Source: Azotobacter salinestris (lineage in GTDB: Bacteria; Pseudomonadota; Gammaproteobacteria; Pseudomonadales; Pseudomonadaceae). Taken from it: 64,000 nucleotides of DNA. The translations under genes were made by a program, and so were the position numbers. Under the pieces are notes generated by a model, which was not told where the DNA came from, made no database searches, and saw nothing but the letters and a program-made list of their open reading frames with translations. Positions 48,065-57,347 of this stretch are shown here, piece after piece. Position 1 is the first letter of the stretch. Every line of letters begins with the position of its first letter. Location: contig NZ_CP045302.1 in the NCBI RefSeq assembly GCF_009363155.1, positions 4,013,001 through 4,077,000 on the forward strand, written 5' to 3'.

Positions 48065-48120
48065 TGCAAGCCAATATGTAGCGCCTGTGTACTGCTGTAA
48101 GAGCAATTGAGCGGCTTGCA
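48065..48120 (+). repeat. Inverted repeat TGCAAGCC / GGCTTGCA
   Basis: Eight-base perfect arms at 48065-48072 and 48113-48120 enclose 40 bases. Directly after it lies the ten-base palindrome TCCGTACGGA (48129-48138). Both lie within the presumed rpoS 3' untranslated region. Confidence 0.5.
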
Positions 48121-48142
48121 GCTCGTGATCCGTACGGACTCG

Positions 48143-48174
48143 AAAGGGTGGAAGTGTGGCTTCCGCCCTTTTTC
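48143..48174 (+). terminator. Intrinsic terminator, probable end of rpoS mRNA
   Basis: AAAGGGTGGAAG (48143-48154) pairs with CTTCCGCCCTTT (48160-48171), 12 pairs including one G-T, with loop TGTGG, followed by TTCATTTT. It is 177 bases downstream of rpoS, giving that mRNA a long structured 3' end. Confidence 0.85.
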
Positions 48175-48319
48175 ATTTTCTGCGGCAGACTTTGATCGCT
48201 CCAGAACGATTGGCGGAAAGCTTGTCGGCCAATCACTCGCCTGCCTTTCGAGCCCAAAGGACAGGAGCCGGCTTCTCCGTGCTCCTCTGCATCATCCGGC
48301 CTGCTTTTCGCTCTATGGG

Positions 48320-48348
48320 GGCATGGTTCACGAGAGAGTGAGCATGCC
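48320..48348. repeat. Inverted repeat upstream of the chemoreceptor promoter
   Basis: GGCATG (48320-48325) and CATGCC (48343-48348), with inner CAC/GTG pairing, lie about 200 bases before the sigma-54-like promoter. A possible activator site or remnant; unassigned. Confidence 0.3.
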
Positions 48349-48546
48349 TCGATCGCGGCTGACCGGCCAAGCGCCCTTGCTCCATACCAATGGTGCTTCT
48401 GTGCGGGGGACGCAATAGGTCGAAGCGCTTCCGATTGGTGTTTCCCGGTACGCTTTAATGGCGTAAAGCTATCAATGTGCCCTGGAAATTTTGTCGGAAA
48501 GCCTGCATTTTTTGTGCTGTCCCGGAAAATCGGGCTCTGCAAAATG

Positions 48547-48562
48547 TGGCTCATTTCTTGCA
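48547..48562 (+). promoter_or_regulatory. Candidate sigma-54 (-24/-12) promoter of the Aer-type receptor
   Basis: TGGCTC-N5-TTGCA keeps the invariant GG (48548-48549) and GC (48560-48561) exactly ten bases apart, the spacing required by RpoN. The match to the consensus TGGCAC-N5-TTGCA is nine of ten at the usual positions plus A12. The predicted start is about 85 bases before ATG 48660. No classic TGT-N10-ACA NifA site was found upstream. Confidence 0.5.
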
Positions 48563-48659
48563 AAATCCTAATTTAGAGTTCTCCCCTATGGCAGCCCATA
48601 CCTGACCGCTGCCTCTCCATGGCGCTCCACTCCCTGCATGCATATCCAAGGTAGTCGAC

Positions 48660-50477
48660 ATGAAGTCCAGTTGTCTTGTTACCCAGCATGAATACGAGTT
48701 GAGGGACGATCAGAACCTGCTCTCCAGGACTGACCTGAATGGACGCATCACCTACGCCGCACCCGGCTTCATCGAGGCCAGCGGCTACAGCCGAGAGGAG
48801 TTGATCGGTGCACCCCATAGTCTGGTACGTCACCCGGACATGCCTGGAGAGGCCTTCGCCAATCTCTGGGAAACCCTCCAGCACGGAGAGGTCTGGACGG
48901 GACTGGTCAAAAACCGTCGCAAGAATGGAGATTTCTACTGGGTTCGCGCCAATGTGGCGCCAATCATCGAAAGCGGCAAGGTGCTTGGCTATTCGTCGGT
49001 CCGCGTCAAGGCCAGTCCTCAGGAGCGGGCAGAAGCCGAGCGGGTCTACGCGCGGATTCGTGCAGGCGACACCCGGGGCATCCGCCTCGAACGTGGAGCC
49101 ATCGTTCGAACGGGGATTCCCGGATGGTTCCGGCACCTCAATACGAGTGCCTTCAAGGTCTGTCTGAGCGGCATGATCGGCCTGAATCTGGTATTGCTCG
49201 CCATCTGTATCGGTCTTGGTTATCTCGGATACGAGCGGGCCGGCAGCTATATCCAGCAGCTCCAGGCAGACTTGGAGGGCAGTACTTCAGCCACGCTTTT
49301 GGTGGCCCTGCAGGATCATCAGCAAAGTCTTTTCTGGGCCCAGCTGGGGTTGCTTCTGCTGGTTGGTTCGGTGATGTCGGTGGCTGGTCTGGCAGTAATG
49401 CGTGGCTTCCTGCGCCAGCTTCGGGAGGCCGTGGATTTTTCCATGCAGATCGCCACTGGCAATCTTGCGGCCACGCCGCCAGCTCCGACGAGCAGCGAGA
49501 TCGGCACGCTGATGGACATGCTGATCATCATGCGCAAGAGCCTCAGCAATATCGTCACCGACGTCTATCAGTGCCTGGGGGAGGTTCAGCCGGCGACCCA
49601 GTCGATCGCCAAGGGCAACGTCGATCTGTCCGGGCGTACCGAGCAACAGGCGGGCGCCCTGCAGCAGACTGCTTCGAGCATGGAGCAGATTACCGCCACC
49701 GTGCAGCAGAACGCAGCCAATGCGCGGCAAGCCAGCGCCTTGTCCAATAGTGCCGCCGCGGAGGTGCAGGCCACCGGCTCGGCGATGAAGTCGGTGGTGC
49801 AGAGCATGGAGCGGATCAGTACCAGCTCCGCAAAGATCGCCGAAATCATCCAGGTCATCGACAGCATCGCCTTCCAGACCAACATTCTTGCCCTCAATGC
49901 CTCGGTCGAGGCCGCCCGGGCCGGCGAGCACGGGCGTGGTTTCGCGGTGGTCGCCAGCGAGGTGCACAACCTCGCTACCCGGAGCGCAGCTGCCGCGCAA
50001 GATGTACGGGCGCTGATCGAGCTGTCGGGTCGCGAGGTTCATGCCGGCGAGCAGCATGTCGCAAAGGCCGAAGCAGCCATCCAGCAGGTGGTCGAGGCGG
50101 TGCTCAGGGTCAACGGCATCATGAACGAGATTGCCGCAGCCTCGGATGAGCAGACCCGCGGCATCGAGCTGGTCAACCAGGCGGTCGCGCAGATGGACGA
50201 AGTCACCCAGCGCAACGCCGAACTGGTCCAGCAGTCGGCCAGGAATGCCGCGAACCTGGATACCCAGGTGGCCGACCTGTCCAACGTGATCTCGGTGCTG
50301 AGGCTCGGCGGACGGGGCCTGGAGCATGTGAGCCGCGAGGCTCGCTTCGCCGCCCGTGCCGCTCGGCGGCACAGCGAGACTGGTCGGATTGTTGCTGCCA
50401 GAAGCGGCAAGGTGGGTTCGCTTCCCAAGCCAGGAGGCGCTGCCGCCACACCTCAAGAACAATGGACTGGATTCTGA
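48660..50477 (+). CDS. Aer-type methyl-accepting chemoreceptor with N-terminal PAS domain
   Basis: A 605-residue energy- or aerotaxis transducer. The PAS domain (about 15-115) has [16 protein letters not shown] and [19 protein letters not shown], the pattern of FAD-binding Aer PAS domains. Two hydrophobic segments (about 166-190 and 225-250) are followed by a HAMP-like stretch and the signalling domain, with the conserved tip [20 protein letters not shown] near residue 410. No CheR-binding pentapeptide ends the protein. ATG 48660 was taken because the PAS domain follows at once. It lies between rpoS and fdxA, convergent with fdxA, behind a sigma-54-like promoter. Confidence 0.9.
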   Translation: MKSSCLVTQHEYELRDDQNLLSRTDLNGRITYAAPGFIEASGYSREELIGAPHSLVRHPDMPGEAFANLWETLQHGEVWTGLVKNRRKNGDFYWVRANVAPIIESGKVLGYSSVRVKASPQERAEAERVYARIRAGDTRGIRLERGAIVRTGIPGWFRHLNTSAFKVCLSGMIGLNLVLLAICIGLGYLGYERAGSYIQQLQADLEGSTSATLLVALQDHQQSLFWAQLGLLLLVGSVMSVAGLAVMRGFLRQLREAVDFSMQIATGNLAATPPAPTSSEIGTLMDMLIIMRKSLSNIVTDVYQCLGEVQPATQSIAKGNVDLSGRTEQQAGALQQTASSMEQITATVQQNAANARQASALSNSAAAEVQATGSAMKSVVQSMERISTSSAKIAEIIQVIDSIAFQTNILALNASVEAARAGEHGRGFAVVASEVHNLATRSAAAAQDVRALIELSGREVHAGEQHVAKAEAAIQQVVEAVLRVNGIMNEIAAASDEQTRGIELVNQAVAQMDEVTQRNAELVQQSARNAANLDTQVADLSNVISVLRLGGRGLEHVSREARFAARAARRHSETGRIVAARSGKVGSLPKPGGAAATPQEQWTGF

Positions 50478-50491
50478 GCGTCTTGCCCCAA

Positions 50492-50525
50492 CGAAAAGGG
50501 CCCGCCGATTGGCGGGCCCTTTTCG
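50492..50525. terminator. Bidirectional terminator between the receptor gene and fdxA
   Basis: CGAAAAGGGCCCGCC pairs perfectly (15 bp) with GGCGGGCCCTTTTCG around GATT. A-rich 5' and T-rich 3' flanks make it work in both directions, serving the two convergent genes. Confidence 0.9.
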
Positions 50526-50537
50526 TTTCTTGCCAGC

Positions 50538-50861
50538 TCAGCGTTCCAGGTGCTGCAGCTTGCCCTTCACGCCATCCCAGTCTTCGGCGTCCGGCAGGGC
50601 CTCTTTCTTCTCGGTGATGTTCGGCCAGACCTCCGCCAACTCGGCGTTCAGCTGGATGAACTCCTGCATGTCCTCGGGCACTTCGTCTTCGGAGAAGATG
50701 GCCTGGGCAGGGCACTCGGGCTCGCAGAGCGCACAATCGATGCACTCGTCCGGATGGATGACCAGAAAGTTCGGCCCTTCGTAGAAACAGTCTACCGGGC
50801 AGACTTCAACACAATCGGTGTACTTGCATTTGATGCAGTTGTCGGTGACGACGAAGGCCAT
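50538..50861 (-). CDS. fdxA: Seven-iron ferredoxin [3Fe-4S][4Fe-4S], ferredoxin I type
   Basis: A 107-residue electron carrier. Cysteine spacing [13 protein letters not shown] and [11 protein letters not shown] fits one [3Fe-4S] and one [4Fe-4S] cluster. The sequence is, from memory, nearly identical to A. vinelandii FdI, differing in the stretch [11 protein letters not shown]. FdI there is linked to oxidative-stress control of the NADPH:ferredoxin reductase and is not essential for nitrogen fixation. It is upstream of nothing on its strand here and downstream of mutS, with its own candidate promoter. Confidence 0.97.
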   Translation of the reverse strand: MAFVVTDNCIKCKYTDCVEVCPVDCFYEGPNFLVIHPDECIDCALCEPECPAQAIFSEDEVPEDMQEFIQLNAELAEVWPNITEKKEALPDAEDWDGVKGKLQHLER

Positions 50862-50921
50862 TCCTGTGTTCTCCTCAGGCGCAGCTGTGGAGCCGAGCCG
50901 GCTCCCTGCTTGTATGTGAAG

Positions 50922-50954
50922 GGCGCCGGGCTTCAGGCTAAAGGTTCCGGCGCC
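50922..50954 (-). repeat. Stem-loop between mutS and fdxA
   Basis: GGCGCCGG (50922-50929) and CCGGCGCC (50947-50954) form an eight-bp perfect stem with a 17-base loop, in the leader of fdxA on the minus strand. No T-run follows. Confidence 0.4.
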
Positions 50955-50969
50955 TCCTGAAAGCGCGCG

Positions 50970-50975
50970 ATTCTA
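50970..50975 (-). promoter_or_regulatory. Candidate -10 box of fdxA
   Basis: On the minus strand TAGAAT followed by CGCGCG, 109 bases before the fdxA start, has the same form as the ispF -10 candidate. No clear -35. Confidence 0.3.
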
Positions 50976-50995
50976 GCAGTTTACTCGGGTATGCG

Positions 50996-53569
50996 TTAGA
51001 GCCGCGTTTTCCAGGTGTATAACAGTTCAAGCGCCTGGCGCGGGCTCAGATCGTCCGGCTTGAGATATGCCAATTCCTCCAGCAGGGGATGCGGCAGGCT
51101 GGCAAACAGATCGTTCTGGATCGGCGGCTGCGGTTTCCCCGCCTCGCGGCGCGGTGCCTCGTGGGGCAGGCTGGTGGTTTCCAGGCGCGCCAGGTGTTCG
51201 CGGGCGCGGGCGATCACCGGACCCGGCACGCCGGCCAGCTGGGCGACCGCCAGGCCGTAGCTCTGGCTGGCCGGCCCCGGCAGCACATGGTGCAGGAAGA
51301 CGATGCGCTCGTTGTGCTCGGTGGCCGAGAGGTGCACGTTGGCTACCACGGGATGGCTCTCTGCCAAGGCGGTCAGCTCGAAGTAGTGGGTGGCGAACAG
51401 GGTCCAGGCGCGCAGCCCGGCCAGGTGTTCGGCCGCCGCCCAGGCCAGCGACAGGCCGTCGAAGGTGCTGGTGCCGCGGCCGACCTCGTCCATCAGCACC
51501 AGGCTGCGTTCGCTGGCATTGTGCAGGATGTTGGCGGTCTCGCTCATCTCCACCATGAAGGTGGAGCGTCCGCCGGCCAGGTCGTCGCTGGAGCCGATGC
51601 GGGTGAAGATGCGGTCCACCAGCGACAGCTCGCAGCTCGCCGCCGGGACGAAGCTGCCGATGTGGGCAAGCAGCACGATCAGCGCGGTTTGCCGCATGTA
51701 GGTGGATTTACCGCCCATGTTCGGCCCGGTGATGATCAGCATCCGGGTGCTGTCGTCGAGTTCCAGGTCGTTGGCGACGAAGGGTGTGTCCAGCACCTGC
51801 TCGACCACCGGGTGGCGGCCCTGGCGGATGTTCAGACGGGGCTCCTCGACGAAGCGCGGGCGATTGAAGTCGAGGTTCAAGGCCCGTTCGGCGAGGTTGG
51901 CCAGCACATCCAGCTCGGCGAGGGCGGCTGCGGTCTCCTGCAGTGGCGCCAACTGGGCGATGAGGGTCTCCAGGAGTTCCTCGTAGAGCGCCTTTTCCCG
52001 TGCCAGGGCGCGGCTCTTGGCCGACAGGGCCTTGTCCTCGAAGGCCTTGAGTTCGGGGGTGATGAAGCGTTCGGCGCCCTTCAGGGTCTGCCGGCGGATA
52101 TAGTCGGCTGGTGCCTGCTCGGCCTGCACCCGGGGCAGTTCGATGTAATAGCCGTGGATGCGGTTGTAGCCGACCTTGAGGTTGGGCAGGCCGGTTCGCG
52201 CCTTCTCCCGCGCCTCCAGGTCCATGAGGAACTGGCCGGCGTTCTCGCTGAGCGAGAGCAGCTCGTCCAGCTCGGCATCGTAGCCCTGCTTGAGCACGCC
52301 GCCGTCGCGGATCACCGCCGGCGGATTGTCGATGATGGCGCGTGCCAGCAGCTCGGCCAGTTCCGGATAGGTCCGGATGCTGCCGGCCAGTGTCTGCAGG
52401 TGCGGCGCCTCCAGAGGGGTCAGCGCCGTCTGCAGCTGCGGCAGCGCGGCGAGGGCGTCGCGCAGGCGGGCGAGGTCGCGCGGGCGAGCGTTGCGCAGGC
52501 CGATGCGGGCGAGGATCCGCTCCACATCGCCGATCTCCTTGAGCTGCGGCTGCAGGCTCTCGAAGCGATAGTTCTCCTGCAGGCAGGCGATGGCATCCTG
52601 GCGCGCCATCAGCACGACGCGGTCGCGCAGCGGGCGGTTCAGCCAGCGGCCGAGCAGGCGACTGCCCATGGCCGTCTGGCAGCGGTCGACCACCGACTGC
52701 AGGGTATTGTCGCGTCCGCCGGCAAGATTGACGTCCAACTCCAGGTTGCGGCGGCTGGCGCCGTCGAGGATCACGGTATCGTCCAGGCGCTCGTGGCGCA
52801 GGCTGCGCAGATGCGGCAGGGCGGTGCGCTGGGTTTCCCTGGCGTAGGCCAGCAGACAGCCGGCGGCGCCGATGGCCAGGCTCAGGCCGTCGCAGCCGAA
52901 TCCCTTCAGATCCTGAGTGGCGAACTGTTGGCAGAGGCTCTTGTACGCACTGTCGCAATCGAAGTCCCAGGGCGCGCGGCGGTGCGCGCCGCGGCGCTTC
53001 TCCAGCGGCAAGCCGGTCGGCCAGTCGTCGGGATACAGCAGCTCCGCGGGGTTGAGGCGTTCCAGTTCGGCCAGCAAATTCTCCCAGCCCTTGATTTCCT
53101 GCACGCTGAAGCGCCCGCTGGTGATGTCCAGCACTGCCAGGCCGAACAGCCGCTCATCGCCGAGCACCGCAGCCAGCAGGTTGTCGCGGCGCTCGTCGAG
53201 CAGGGCCTCGTCGCTGACCGTGCCGGGAGTGATGATGCGCACCACCTGGCGCTCCACCGGCCCCTTGGTGGTGGCCGGGTCGCCGATCTGCTCGCAGATC
53301 GCCACCGACTCGCCGAGCTTGACCAGCTTGGCCAGGTAGCCCTCGACCGAGTGGAAGGGAATGCCGGCCATGGGAATCGACTTGCCGGCCGACTGGCCGC
53401 GGGCGGTGAGGGTGATGTCGAGCAGCTTGGCGGCTTTCCTGGCGTCCTCGTAGAACAGCTCGTAGAAGTCGCCCATGCGGTAGAACATCAGCTGGTCCGG
53501 ATGCTCGCGCTTGAGCTTCCAGTATTGCTGCATCATCGGGGTGTGTGCGGAGAGGTCTGGTTTATCCAT
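50996..53569 (-). CDS. mutS: DNA mismatch repair ATPase MutS
   Basis: An 857-residue mismatch-recognition protein. The N-terminal mismatch-binding motif [15 protein letters not shown] (Phe-x-Glu type) lies near residue 30. Connector, lever and clamp domains follow, then the ABC ATPase with GPNMGGKST and [16 protein letters not shown]. The last 60 residues hold the helix-turn-helix and tetramer tail. ATG 53569 ([16 protein letters not shown]) fits the Pseudomonas start. mutS-fdxA and cinA-recA diverge as in P. aeruginosa. Confidence 0.97.
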   Translation of the reverse strand: MDKPDLSAHTPMMQQYWKLKREHPDQLMFYRMGDFYELFYEDARKAAKLLDITLTARGQSAGKSIPMAGIPFHSVEGYLAKLVKLGESVAICEQIGDPATTKGPVERQVVRIITPGTVSDEALLDERRDNLLAAVLGDERLFGLAVLDITSGRFSVQEIKGWENLLAELERLNPAELLYPDDWPTGLPLEKRRGAHRRAPWDFDCDSAYKSLCQQFATQDLKGFGCDGLSLAIGAAGCLLAYARETQRTALPHLRSLRHERLDDTVILDGASRRNLELDVNLAGGRDNTLQSVVDRCQTAMGSRLLGRWLNRPLRDRVVLMARQDAIACLQENYRFESLQPQLKEIGDVERILARIGLRNARPRDLARLRDALAALPQLQTALTPLEAPHLQTLAGSIRTYPELAELLARAIIDNPPAVIRDGGVLKQGYDAELDELLSLSENAGQFLMDLEAREKARTGLPNLKVGYNRIHGYYIELPRVQAEQAPADYIRRQTLKGAERFITPELKAFEDKALSAKSRALAREKALYEELLETLIAQLAPLQETAAALAELDVLANLAERALNLDFNRPRFVEEPRLNIRQGRHPVVEQVLDTPFVANDLELDDSTRMLIITGPNMGGKSTYMRQTALIVLLAHIGSFVPAASCELSLVDRIFTRIGSSDDLAGGRSTFMVEMSETANILHNASERSLVLMDEVGRGTSTFDGLSLAWAAAEHLAGLRAWTLFATHYFELTALAESHPVVANVHLSATEHNERIVFLHHVLPGPASQSYGLAVAQLAGVPGPVIARAREHLARLETTSLPHEAPRREAGKPQPPIQNDLFASLPHPLLEELAYLKPDDLSPRQALELLYTWKTRL

Positions 53570-53778
53570 CAGGATCAATAACTTGTGAAATGATCGGGCA
53601 TGTGGGGCGGGGGGCTATTCAAGCACGGTTTCGCCTCTTTGGGCGCGGGTGGTGCGCTGGAATCCGCCGGGCAGGCGGCTGTGCGATGCGGTCTGGCCGC
53701 TGCGACCGTCCGAGCGCTTGCCCCGTGCCCGCATTGGAGTAGGGTATCGTCCTGCTGCGATTCTGCTTGGAGAACACC

Positions 53779-54312
53779 ATGGACGAAATCACCCGACTCG
53801 CCGCCGAACTCGGCGAGGGTCTGCGCGCGCGCGGCGAGCAGGCGAGTACCGCCGAGTCCTGTACCGGCGGCGGCATTGCCGAGGCGATCACCCGCATTCC
53901 CGGCAGTTCGGCCTGGTTCGAGGCCGGCTACGTCACCTATTCGGACCGTCAGAAGAGCGCCCAGCTGGGTGTGCCGACCGACTTGCTCGAGCACTTCGGT
54001 GCGGTCAGCCGAGAGGTGGTCGAGGCCATGGCGCGCGGTGCCCAGGCGCGCAGCGGTGCTCGCTATGCCGTGGCGGTGAGCGGCGTCGCCGGCCCCGATG
54101 GCGGCTCGCCGGAGAAGCCGGTCGGCACCGTCTGGCTGGCCTGGGCCGATGGCGAGCGCTTGTCCGTGATGCGTCGGCAGTTTCCCGGCGATCGTGGCGA
54201 AGTGCGCCGACGAACGGTGCAGGCTGCCCTGGCCGGTCTGATCCGCCTGATTGCCGGCGAGACGTCCGAAGGAGGTGTCGGGCATCACGGAAATGGAGCG
54301 GTCCAGGGGTAG
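53779..54312 (+). CDS. pncC: Nicotinamide-nucleotide amidohydrolase (CinA C-terminal type)
   Basis: A 177-residue single-domain protein equal to the C-terminal part of CinA. It deamidates NMN to nicotinic acid mononucleotide in NAD recycling. The active-site motif STAESCTGGGIAEAIT (Ser near 30) and VSGVAGPDGGSPEKPVGTVW are present. ATG 53779 follows GGAGAACACC. It lies just before recA, as in Pseudomonas. Confidence 0.93.
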   Translation: MDEITRLAAELGEGLRARGEQASTAESCTGGGIAEAITRIPGSSAWFEAGYVTYSDRQKSAQLGVPTDLLEHFGAVSREVVEAMARGAQARSGARYAVAVSGVAGPDGGSPEKPVGTVWLAWADGERLSVMRRQFPGDRGEVRRRTVQAALAGLIRLIAGETSEGGVGHHGNGAVQG

Positions 54313-54340
54313 GCGGACGGACTTTTCCTGTGCTCTAATA

Positions 54341-54356
54341 CTGTCTACTTATACAG
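54341..54356 (+). promoter_or_regulatory. LexA (SOS) box upstream of recA
   Basis: CTGTCTACTTATACAG matches the CTG-N10-CAG LexA operator with an AT-rich core close to CTGTATATATATACAG. It ends 43 bases before the recA start, as expected for SOS control. Confidence 0.9.
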
Positions 54357-54399
54357 TGTGTGGTGGCCGTCAGGCCCTTCTGAATACGCGAGGTCTTCA

Positions 54400-55449
54400 A
54401 TGGACGAGAACAAGAAGCGTGCCTTGGCTGCGGCCTTGGGCCAGATCGAAAAGCAGTTCGGCAAGGGCGCGGTGATGCGCATGGGCGACCACGAGCGCCA
54501 GGCGATTCCGGCCATTTCCACCGGCTCCCTGGGTCTGGACATCGCGCTTGGCATCGGCGGCCTGCCCAAGGGACGGATCGTCGAGATCTATGGCCCCGAG
54601 TCCTCCGGCAAGACCACCCTGACCCTGTCGACCATCGCCGAGGCGCAGAAGCAGGGCGCCACCTGCGCCTTCGTCGACGCCGAGCACGCGCTCGATCCGG
54701 ACTATGCCGCCAAGCTCGGGGTGAACGTCGACGACCTCTTGGTCTCGCAGCCCGATACCGGCGAGCAGGCTCTGGAGATCACCGACATGCTGGTGCGCTC
54801 CAACGCAGTGGACGTGATCATCGTCGACTCCGTGGCAGCACTGGTGCCCAAGGCGGAGATCGAGGGGGAGATGGGCGACCAGCACGTCGGCCTGCAGGCG
54901 CGTCTGATGTCCCAGGCCCTGCGTAAGATCACCGGCAACATCAAGAACGCCAACTGCCTGGTCATCTTCATCAACCAGATCCGCATGAAGATCGGCGTGA
55001 TGTTCGGCAACCCGGAAACCACCACCGGCGGCAATGCCCTGAAGTTCTACGCCTCCGTGCGTCTGGATATCCGCCGTACCGGCGCGGTGAAGGAGAGCGA
55101 CGAGGTGATCGGCAGCGAGACCCGCGTCAAGGTGGTGAAGAACAAGGTCGCGCCGCCGTTCCGCCAGGCCGAGTTCCAGATTCTCTACGGCAAGGGCATC
55201 TACCGCAACGGCGAGATCATCGACCTCGGTGTGCAGCTCGGCCTGCTGGAGAAGTCCGGCGCCTGGTACAGCTACCAGGGCAACAAGATCGGCCAGGGCA
55301 AGGCCAATGCGGCCAAGTTCCTCGAGGATAATCCGGAAGTCGCTGCAGCCATCGAGAAGAGCATCCGCGATCAACTGCTCGCCTCGCCTGCCAATGCCCG
55401 TCCGGCAGCCTTGGCCGAAGAGCCCGCCGATGCGGATCTTGACTACTAA
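54400..55449 (+). CDS. recA: Recombinase RecA
   Basis: A 349-residue ATPase that forms filaments on single-stranded DNA, drives strand exchange and triggers LexA self-cleavage. Walker A is GPESSGKTT (residues 67-75). The L2 region has [20 protein letters not shown], and the acidic tail ends [13 protein letters not shown] 54400 ([17 protein letters not shown]) follows GAGGTCTTCA. Under LexA control; recX follows after 11 bases. Confidence 0.99.
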   Translation: MDENKKRALAAALGQIEKQFGKGAVMRMGDHERQAIPAISTGSLGLDIALGIGGLPKGRIVEIYGPESSGKTTLTLSTIAEAQKQGATCAFVDAEHALDPDYAAKLGVNVDDLLVSQPDTGEQALEITDMLVRSNAVDVIIVDSVAALVPKAEIEGEMGDQHVGLQARLMSQALRKITGNIKNANCLVIFINQIRMKIGVMFGNPETTTGGNALKFYASVRLDIRRTGAVKESDEVIGSETRVKVVKNKVAPPFRQAEFQILYGKGIYRNGEIIDLGVQLGLLEKSGAWYSYQGNKIGQGKANAAKFLEDNPEVAAAIEKSIRDQLLASPANARPAALAEEPADADLDY

Positions 55450-55460
55450 GTTCGTCGGCA

Positions 55461-55928
55461 ATGGGCCCGCTCGACAATCCCGCCGCTGTGCGGCGGGCTG
55501 CCATGGACCTGCTGGCCCGTCGTGAGCACGGGCGGGTCGAACTGGCCCGCAAGCTGCTCCGGCGCGGTGCCTCGCCTGAGCTGGTCGAGACTGCCCTCGA
55601 CCGTCTGGCGGACGAGGGGCTGCTCAGCGAGTCCCGCTATCTGGAAGCCTTCGTGGCCAGCCGTGCCCGTGCCGGCTACGGTCCCCTGCGGATTCGCGAG
55701 GAGCTGGCCCAGCGCGGTCTTCCGCGGCAGGCCATCGAGCAGGCGCTGCGCGAGAGCAGCTTGGACTGGGCCGAGCTGCTGACCGACACCTGGCGACGCA
55801 AGTTCGCCGGCTGCCTGCCCGGCGACGCGCGCGAGCGTGCCCGCCAGGGGCGTTTCCTTGGCTACCGCGGTTTCCCTCCAGAAATGATCAACCGCTTGCT
55901 GCGTGGTGGCTTGTCCGGCGACTGCTGA
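55461..55928 (+). CDS. recX: Regulatory protein RecX
   Basis: A 155-residue all-helical protein of three tandem three-helix repeats that caps and inhibits RecA filaments. Typical segments are [20 protein letters not shown] and [20 protein letters not shown], then [20 protein letters not shown]. Closely downstream of recA, so SOS-induced by readthrough. Confidence 0.95.
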   Translation: MGPLDNPAAVRRAAMDLLARREHGRVELARKLLRRGASPELVETALDRLADEGLLSESRYLEAFVASRARAGYGPLRIREELAQRGLPRQAIEQALRESSLDWAELLTDTWRRKFAGCLPGDARERARQGRFLGYRGFPPEMINRLLRGGLSGDC

Positions 55929-56122
55929 GTCTTGCCACTTGCGGAGGCGCCCGGCTGTCGTGGCGTTGGTTCAGCGTAGAGCGACCTTCCGCATTCCTGC
56001 CGTTCAGGGCCAGGGCGCTCGCTGCCATGCCATGCATGGCGGCGCGTGCCGAGTGTGGTGGGCATTGCGCTGTGTCTGCGCGGCCGGTGGCCTGGCTGTG
56101 CAGGCCTTGGCATCGCGCGGGG

Positions 56123-57202
56123 TCAGGCCTTGACGGCCCAGTTCCGCGAGAGGTTGATGAAGTTGAGCAGTTCGCGCAGCCGGCCGTGGTCGCGGGCATT
56201 GAAGATGAAGCTCAGACGCGTCAGATGGCAGAGTTCCGGTTCGTCCTGTTCGCTTTCGCAGGAGCCCTGCTGCTCGAAGGTGCCACTCAGGCAGAGGTCG
56301 GCGAACTCGTCGCACAGGTGGGTCAGCGCTGCCTCGCTCAGGAGGTGATGCATGCGGATGACGAAGCGGTCCTTGATCCAGCGACTGGAGTGGTAGTTGC
56401 GGTAGAACTGGGCAATTTCCTCGGCCGCTTCCTCGGCGCTGTTGGCCAGGTTGAGCAGATGCATGTCGCTGGGCAGGATGTAGCGGTTGCCTTCCAGCTG
56501 CTTGCGGATGAACTGCAGGGCATCCGCCCAGTAGGTGCCGCCCGGCTCGTCCAGCAGGACCACCGGAACCAGCGGGCTCTTGCCGGTCTGGATCAGGGTC
56601 AGCACCTCCAGCGCCTCGTCCAGGGTGCCGAAGCCGCCGGGGCAGAGGATCAGCGCATCGGCTTCCTTGACGAAGAACAGCTTGCGCACGAAGAAGAAGT
56701 GGAAGGACATCAGGTTCGGCGTGCCTTCGACCGTGGGGTTGGCATGCTGTTCGAAGGGCAGGGTGATGTTGAAGCCGAGGCTGTTTTCCAGCCCGGCGCC
56801 TTCGTGGGCGGCGGCCATGATGCCGCCGCCGGCTCCGGTGATGACCATCAGGTCATGACGTGCCAGGGTGCGGCCGAGTTCGCGTGCCAGGGCGTACAGC
56901 GGGTGTTCGATCGGCGTGCGCGCCGAGCCGAATACGGTGACCTTGCGGCGACGCTTGAACTGCTCGAGGCGGCTGAAGGCCTGCTCCATTTCACGCAGGG
57001 TCTGCAGCATGATCTTGGCGTCCCAGCGGTTGCGGTCGGCCTGGGCCATGCGGATGACGGTGTACAGCATCTCCCGGTAGAGGGGGAGGTTGGGGCTGGT
57101 TTCAGGAACGATTTCATCGACCAGGGCATCGACGAGCGCATTGATGTCGACGCCGCTGGTCTGGAAATGACGAGAAAGGAACTCGTCCGATTCGAAAGGC
57201 AT
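56123..57202 (-). CDS. LOG-family nucleotide hydrolase (TIGR00730-like)
   Basis: A 359-residue protein with a central Rossmann-like LOG domain (about 95-265). The motifs are TGAGGGIMAAAHEGA and CPGGFGTLDEALEVL, the PGGxGTxxE signature of LOG/PpnN-type phosphoribohydrolases. These split nucleoside monophosphates to base and ribose 5-phosphate. The extra N-terminal (about 90 residues) and C-terminal (about 90 residues) helical parts give it the longer form. Exact substrate unknown. Reads opposite to recX. Confidence 0.85.
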   Translation of the reverse strand: MPFESDEFLSRHFQTSGVDINALVDALVDEIVPETSPNLPLYREMLYTVIRMAQADRNRWDAKIMLQTLREMEQAFSRLEQFKRRRKVTVFGSARTPIEHPLYALARELGRTLARHDLMVITGAGGGIMAAAHEGAGLENSLGFNITLPFEQHANPTVEGTPNLMSFHFFFVRKLFFVKEADALILCPGGFGTLDEALEVLTLIQTGKSPLVPVVLLDEPGGTYWADALQFIRKQLEGNRYILPSDMHLLNLANSAEEAAEEIAQFYRNYHSSRWIKDRFVIRMHHLLSEAALTHLCDEFADLCLSGTFEQQGSCESEQDEPELCHLTRLSFIFNARDHGRLRELLNFINLSRNWAVKA

Positions 57203-57347
57203 GGACTTCTCCTTGGGCGCGGAATCTTGACGATGCTGTGGACAGCATCGCTCCGATGGCAGGCCTGGTCATCATGACGGCCCGGTATGGCGGCGGTCGG
57301 TCCATTTTTTATTCCGGCTCGCTCGGCCATCTTACTGCCGCTTTGCC

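Larger units (their letters stand above)
47966..48659. other. 694-base gene-free stretch between rpoS and the chemoreceptor
   Basis: No protein-coding gene is supported; short open frames here lack ribosome sites. The left part (48001-48175) is densely structured and ends in an intrinsic terminator. The right part (about 48175-48600) is visibly more AT-rich than the surroundings. It holds an inverted repeat (48320-48348), a small palindrome GCTTTA-N6-TAAAGC (48452-48469) and a sigma-54-like promoter. In Pseudomonas the sRNA gene rsmZ sits next to rpoS; I see no RsmZ-like set of GGA loops. Confidence 0.7.

Noticed and set aside
48090-48120. GacA-type upstream box (TGTAAG ... CTTGCA)
   Set aside because: The half-sites are 13 bases apart instead of about six and the second half is mismatched, so it is not a credible GacA site for rsmZ.
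48060-48180. Possible tRNA or att site downstream of rpoS
   Set aside because: Short stems exist, but no GTTCGAATC-type T loop, no anticodon arm of correct spacing and no CCA end were found.
50492-50525. 3' end of an rsmZ-like sRNA
   Set aside because: The hairpin directly follows the receptor gene on one strand and fdxA on the other, leaving no room for an sRNA; it is explained as a bidirectional terminator.
55929-56122. Small genes between recX and the LOG-family gene
   Set aside because: Frames on both strands are Ala/Arg-rich with no start signals; no support beyond being open.
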